A stretch of DNA of 7,082 bases from Nitriliruptoraceae bacterium (lineage in GTDB: Bacteria; Actinomycetota; Nitriliruptoria; Nitriliruptorales; Nitriliruptoraceae). Every line of letters starts with the position of its first letter. The stretch's first letter is position 1. The stretch spans positions 1 to 7,082 of the forward strand of contig SLDB01000023.1 of assembly GCA_007125475.1 (NCBI GenBank), in the 5' to 3' direction. The notes under the pieces were generated by a model, which did not search any database, was not told the origin of the DNA, and worked only from the letters and a program-made list of their open reading frames with translations. A program made the position numbers and the translations under genes. This document shows, piece after piece, positions 5,333 to 7,082 of the stretch.

Positions 5333-5998
5333 TCACTCGTCGTGGGGCACGGTGAGGCGGAGCTGTCGTCGCGACGTCACCGGGGACCAGGTGTGCCGGT
5401 GCAGAGCGCACGGGCCGTGGTCCTCGAGGGCGGCGGCGTGGCGCGGGGCGCCGTACCCCTTGTTCGACGCGAGGTCGTAGGCCGGGTAGGCCTCGGCGAG
5501 CCGGCGCATCCGTGCGTCGCGGTGCACCTTGGCGACGATCGAGGCCGCCGCGATCGAGGCGCTGACGGCGTCGCCGCGCACGATCGCCTCGTTGTGCGTC
5601 CCGACGCCGGCGAGGAAGTCCCGGTCGCCGTCGATGAGCAGGACGTCGGCCGGTGGGGTGAGCGCGGCCACCGCACGCAGGCCGGCGAGGCGCAGCGCCG
5701 CAGCGAGCCCGACCGCGTCGATCTCGCGGTTGGATGCCTCACCGATCCCGACCGCGATCGCGTGGGTGTGGATGCGCTCGGCGAGGCGTTCCCGCGTCGC
5801 GGGTGCCAGCGCCTTCGAGTCGCGGAGCCCGACGATCCCCCGATCGTCGGGGAGGATCACGGCGCCGACGGTCACCGGTCCGGCCCAGGCGCCGCGTCCG
5901 ACCTCGTCGACGCCGGCGACGCGGTGGCCGGCGGACCGGTACCGACGTTCATGGCGGAGTCCGGGGGCCGCGGCGCGGCGTGGGGGAGGGGCGGTCAT
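5333..5998 (-). CDS. rnhB: RNase HII
   Basis: RNase HII cuts RNA in RNA-DNA hybrids and starts removal of single ribonucleotides from DNA. The product has 221 residues from ATG 5998. It contains VAGVDEVGRGAWAGPV (27-42) with metal ligands Asp31 and Glu32, LRDSKAL, LLIDGD with Asp123, and RGDAVSASIAAASIVAKVHRD with Asp143. This is the full DEDD set. NKGYG (179-183) is the family signature near the C terminus. A GTG at 6025 in frame has no ribosome-binding site. The ATG at 5998 lies seven bases after a -10 hexamer, so the mRNA may be leaderless. In Mycobacterium rnhB follows lepB on the same strand; here it is inverted and converges on lepB with a 26-bp gap. Confidence 0.96.
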   Translation of the reverse strand: MTAPPPRRAAAPGLRHERRYRSAGHRVAGVDEVGRGAWAGPVTVGAVILPDDRGIVGLRDSKALAPATRERLAERIHTHAIAVGIGEASNREIDAVGLAAALRLAGLRAVAALTPPADVLLIDGDRDFLAGVGTHNEAIVRGDAVSASIAAASIVAKVHRDARMRRLAEAYPAYDLASNKGYGAPRHAAALEDHGPCALHRHTWSPVTSRRQLRLTVPHDE

Positions 5999-6005
5999 GC
6001 ACCGG

Positions 6006-6011
6006 ACCGTA
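6006..6011 (-). promoter_or_regulatory. Candidate -10 element for rnhB, leaderless start
   Basis: Read on the minus strand, TACGGT ends seven bases before the ATG at 5998. That spacing would place the transcription start on or next to the A of the start codon. No Shine-Dalgarno sequence sits at normal distance; the GGAGGG upstream overlaps the promoter and is about 16 bases away. No clear -35 is visible. Confidence 0.45.
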
Positions 6012-6061
6012 GCCCTCCCCGGCACCGGCGTGCGGCCGGGCGGGGCCGGTCGGGGGGTCGC

Positions 6062-6067
6062 TACGCT
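6062..6067 (+). promoter_or_regulatory. Candidate -10 element for the DUF2469 gene
   Basis: TACGCT at 6062-6067 lies in the 104-bp divergent region between rnhB and the DUF2469 gene. Initiation near 6074 would give a leader of about 30 nt that includes the Shine-Dalgarno sequence. No convincing -35 is present at 16-18 bp. It is separated from the opposing rnhB -10 by 50 bp. Confidence 0.4.
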
Positions 6068-6102
6068 CGGTGCGACGCGCCCGTCGGCGGTGGGAGGACT
6101 GC

Positions 6103-6417
6103 GTGAACCCCGAGGAGCTCGACGCCTACGAGACGGACCTCGAACTCTCGCTGTACCGCGAGTACCGCGACGTCGTCCGCCTCTACCGGTACGTGGTCGA
6201 GACCGAGCGGCGGTTCTACCTGTGCAACTCGGTCGAGGTCACGCCGCACGAGGGCGACGACCTGTGGTTCGAGGTTCGGCTGAAGGACGCCTGGGTGTGG
6301 GACATGTTCCGCCCCTCGCGTTTGCTGCGGGACGTGCGGGTGCTGACCTTCCGCGACGTCAACGTCGAGGAACTCGTCCACGACGACGCGGCGATGACCG
6401 AGTTCCTGGAGGACTGA
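6103..6417 (+). CDS. DUF2469 family protein, actinobacterial conserved protein
   Basis: This is a 104-residue soluble protein of the DUF2469 family (Rv2901c-like), which is largely confined to Actinomycetota and usually encoded next to lepB-rnhB and yraN. Its biochemical role is not known to me. Conserved stretches are YETDLELSLYREYRDVV (9-25), VVETERRFYLCNSVEVTP (31-48), DLWFEVRLKDAWVWDMFRPSR (about 53-73) and VRVLTFRDVNVEEL. It is rich in acidic and aromatic residues and has no membrane segment or signal peptide. The GTG at 6103 is chosen over an upstream in-frame start at 6070, because GGGAGGA (6092-6098) is correctly spaced and the added residues are Arg-rich and unlike the family. A small membrane-protein gene follows one base after its stop. 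Confidence 0.92.
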   Translation: MNPEELDAYETDLELSLYREYRDVVRLYRYVVETERRFYLCNSVEVTPHEGDDLWFEVRLKDAWVWDMFRPSRLLRDVRVLTFRDVNVEELVHDDAAMTEFLED

Positions 6418-6418
6418 G

Positions 6419-6535
6419 GTGGGATTCAACGCCACCCGCAGATACCGCGACGACAAGCGCAACGACATCTGGCTCCTCGTCGCCGCCGTCGTCCTCCTCG
6501 GCGCCGGCGTGCTGTGGGCGTTCGGGGTGTTCTGA
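6419..6535 (+). CDS. Small single-pass membrane protein, 38 residues, unrecognised
   Basis: GTG 6419 opens a 38-codon frame ending at TGA 6533-6535. It starts one base after the DUF2469 stop and has a perfect GGAGG at 6408-6412 with six-base spacing. The product has a short basic, polar N terminus (MGFNATRRYRDDKRND, 1-16) and then an unbroken hydrophobic stretch IWLLVAAVVLLGAGVLWAFG (17-36) ending VF. This is a textbook single membrane helix with the N terminus inside by the positive-inside rule. I do not recognise a family. Co-translation with DUF2469 suggests a shared process. Chance is less likely given the ribosome-binding site, spacing and clean amphipathy, but a frame this short cannot be proven by inspection. 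Confidence 0.7.
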   Translation: MGFNATRRYRDDKRNDIWLLVAAVVLLGAGVLWAFGVF

Positions 6536-6542
6536 GGCGGCT

Positions 6543-6555
6543 GACGGACGCCGTC
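6543..6555 (+). terminator. Small hairpin after the 38-codon gene
   Basis: GACGG (6543-6547) pairs with CCGTC (6551-6555) around a three-base loop, and a T-G pair can extend the stem by one. It lies eight bases after the stop codon and has no T-run. It may be a weak terminator separating this unit from yraN. Confidence 0.3.
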
Positions 6556-6556
6556 G

Positions 6557-6565
6557 CTGTCCACA
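6557..6565 (+). promoter_or_regulatory. DnaA-box-like 9-mer
   Basis: CTGTCCACA differs by one base from TTGTCCACA, a common actinobacterial form of the DnaA box, and by two from the classical TTATCCACA. It is a single copy in an intergenic region with no AT-rich element, so it is not an origin. It could be an isolated DnaA regulatory site upstream of yraN-comM or chance. Confidence 0.2.
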
Positions 6566-6598
6566 ACCCCGGGCGAACCGCGGCCGGAGTACCGGGGT
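6566..6598 (+). repeat. Inverted repeat upstream of the yraN -10
   Basis: ACCCCGG (6566-6572) and CCGGGGT (6592-6598) are perfect 7-bp inverted repeats separated by 19 bases, which contain the palindrome CCGCGG (6578-6583). The right arm ends eight bases before the yraN -10, so the repeat covers the -35 area. It could be an operator or an RNA hairpin ending the previous unit. Both are inferences. Confidence 0.35.
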
Positions 6599-6606
6599 GG
6601 GGCTCG

Positions 6607-6612
6607 TAGCTT
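6607..6612 (+). promoter_or_regulatory. Candidate -10 element for yraN-comM, leaderless start
   Basis: TAGCTT at 6607-6612 is separated by only six bases from the ATG at 6619. Transcription would begin at or next to the start codon. There is no Shine-Dalgarno sequence between hexamer and ATG, which fits a leaderless mRNA. No strong -35 is seen. Confidence 0.45.
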
Positions 6613-6618
6613 CGCCCC

Positions 6619-7029
6619 ATGACGACGACCCACACGGTTCCCCTCGACGCCGATCAGCGGCGACACCTGCTCCGCGCCGACCGCCTCGGCGCGGCCGGCG
6701 AACGACTCACCGCCGACCACCTCGTCGATGACGGCTTCGAGGTCCTGGCACGGGGGTGGCGCGTCGCCGACGGCCCGCTGCGTGGCGAGCTCGACGTCGT
6801 CGCGGTCGATCGGGACTGCCTGGTGGTGTGCGAGGTCAAGACCCGCCGTGACGCGGCGAGGTTCGACGGGGCGGTGGCCGCGGTCGACGCCCGCAAGCTC
6901 GCCCGCCTGCGGCGGTTGACGGGAGCGTTCCTCCGGGACGCCGACACGGTGTGGCGCCGGGTCCGCCTCGACGTCGTCGCGGTCGACGTCGCCGCCGCCC
7001 GGCTGACCCACCTGGTGGGGGTTCCGTGA
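6619..7029 (+). CDS. yraN: YraN/UPF0102 family, endonuclease-like protein
   Basis: This is a 136-residue member of UPF0102, a family with a Holliday-junction-resolvase-like (restriction-endonuclease) fold whose role is poorly defined. It is regularly encoded beside comM and dprA. The nuclease-type pattern is present: a GE pair with Glu28, then GELDVVAVD (56-64) with Glu57 and Asp59, LVVCEVKTRR (68-77) with Glu72 and Lys74, and RLDVVAVD (116-123). Catalytic residues therefore look intact, although activity is unproven for the family. The first 20 residues are longer than in typical YraN. The ATG at 6619 is kept because a -10 hexamer six bases upstream fits a leaderless start. The stop overlaps the next gene by four bases (GTGA). 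Confidence 0.92.
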   Translation: MTTTHTVPLDADQRRHLLRADRLGAAGERLTADHLVDDGFEVLARGWRVADGPLRGELDVVAVDRDCLVVCEVKTRRDAARFDGAVAAVDARKLARLRRLTGAFLRDADTVWRRVRLDVVAVDVAAARLTHLVGVP

Positions 7030-7082
7030 GCGGCCGACGGGGGGTGCTCGCCACCGTGCACGGGGTCGCCCTCGTCGGGCTC
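7026..7082 (+). CDS. comM: ComM/YifB-type Mg-chelatase-like AAA+ protein (5' end only)
   Basis: Only the first 19 codons are in the window: MSGRRGVLATVHGVALVGL. The ending VALVGL preceded by a short basic segment matches the start of ComM/YifB proteins, which typically begin with a few residues and then the A-x-VALVGLEG type strand. Position directly after yraN with a GTGA overlap is the standard context. In transforming bacteria ComM is a hexameric helicase that promotes branch migration during recombination of incoming DNA. Its role in actinobacteria is less clear. The assignment relies on short sequence plus gene order. Confidence 0.75.
   Translation, partial: MSGRRGVLATVHGVALVGL

Noticed and set aside
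6557..6565. Replication origin around the DnaA-box-like site
   Set aside because: There is one imperfect box, no AT-rich unwinding region and no dnaA or dnaN nearby.
5529..6731. 400-codon plus-strand frame across rnhB, DUF2469 and the start of yraN
   Set aside because: It runs through three supported genes in other frames and is Arg/Ala/Ser/Pro-rich, typical of an out-of-frame reading.
1..7082. Very frequent GTCGAC and GACGTC-type palindromes
   Set aside because: They follow from Val-Asp and Asp-Val codon pairs (GTC GAC) in acidic, GC-rich coding sequence, not from a repeat family.

Overview
The window is chromosomal housekeeping DNA from a very GC-rich bacterium (about 70% by eye). The actinobacterial hallmark protein DUF2469, the frequent GTG starts and the gene order rpsP-khpA-rimM-trmD, rplS-lepB, rnhB, DUF2469, yraN-comM all point to Actinomycetota. 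The strongly Asp/Val/Arg/Ala-biased proteins and the close spacing of ftsY and ffh suggest a deep-branching class such as Acidimicrobiia or Nitriliruptoria rather than Streptomyces or Mycobacterium. That class assignment is inference.

Layout. 1-305: 3' end of ftsY (SRP receptor). 426-1886: ffh (SRP GTPase). 1887-1920: a strong hairpin. 2095-4012: rpsP, khpA, rimM and trmD, a ribosome-assembly and tRNA-modification operon. 4230-5306: rplS and lepB under their own promoter. 5333-5998: rnhB on the minus strand, converging on lepB. 6103-6535: a DUF2469 gene followed one base later by an unannotated 38-residue membrane-protein gene. 6619-7082: yraN and the first 19 codons of a comM/yifB-type gene.

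How the genes work together. FtsY, Ffh and LepB form the co-translational export line: targeting, receptor docking and signal-peptide removal. S16, L19, RimM, TrmD and KhpA serve ribosome assembly, tRNA m1G37 methylation and RNA binding. RNase HII clears RNA from DNA. YraN and ComM are the usual start of the yraN-comM-dprA DNA-processing cluster.

Regulation. A TAnnnT -10-like hexamer sits at a sensible distance before each of six proposed transcription units: ffh; rpsP-khpA-rimM-trmD; rplS-lepB; rnhB; DUF2469 plus the small gene; yraN-comM. The rplS promoter is the clearest, with TTGACC, 18 bp and TATCCT, and its -35 overlaps the trmD stop codon. The rnhB and yraN starts lie 7 and 6 bases after their -10 hexamers, so their mRNAs may be leaderless. 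The least expected signal is that the long leaders of rpsP (about 150 nt) and rplS (about 185 nt) share a series of short words in the same order and at nearly constant spacing over about 136 nt, ending just before each ribosome-binding region. This may be a common regulatory RNA element.

I see no mobile element, CRISPR array, tRNA or rRNA, and nothing that looks like a new defence or biosynthetic system.
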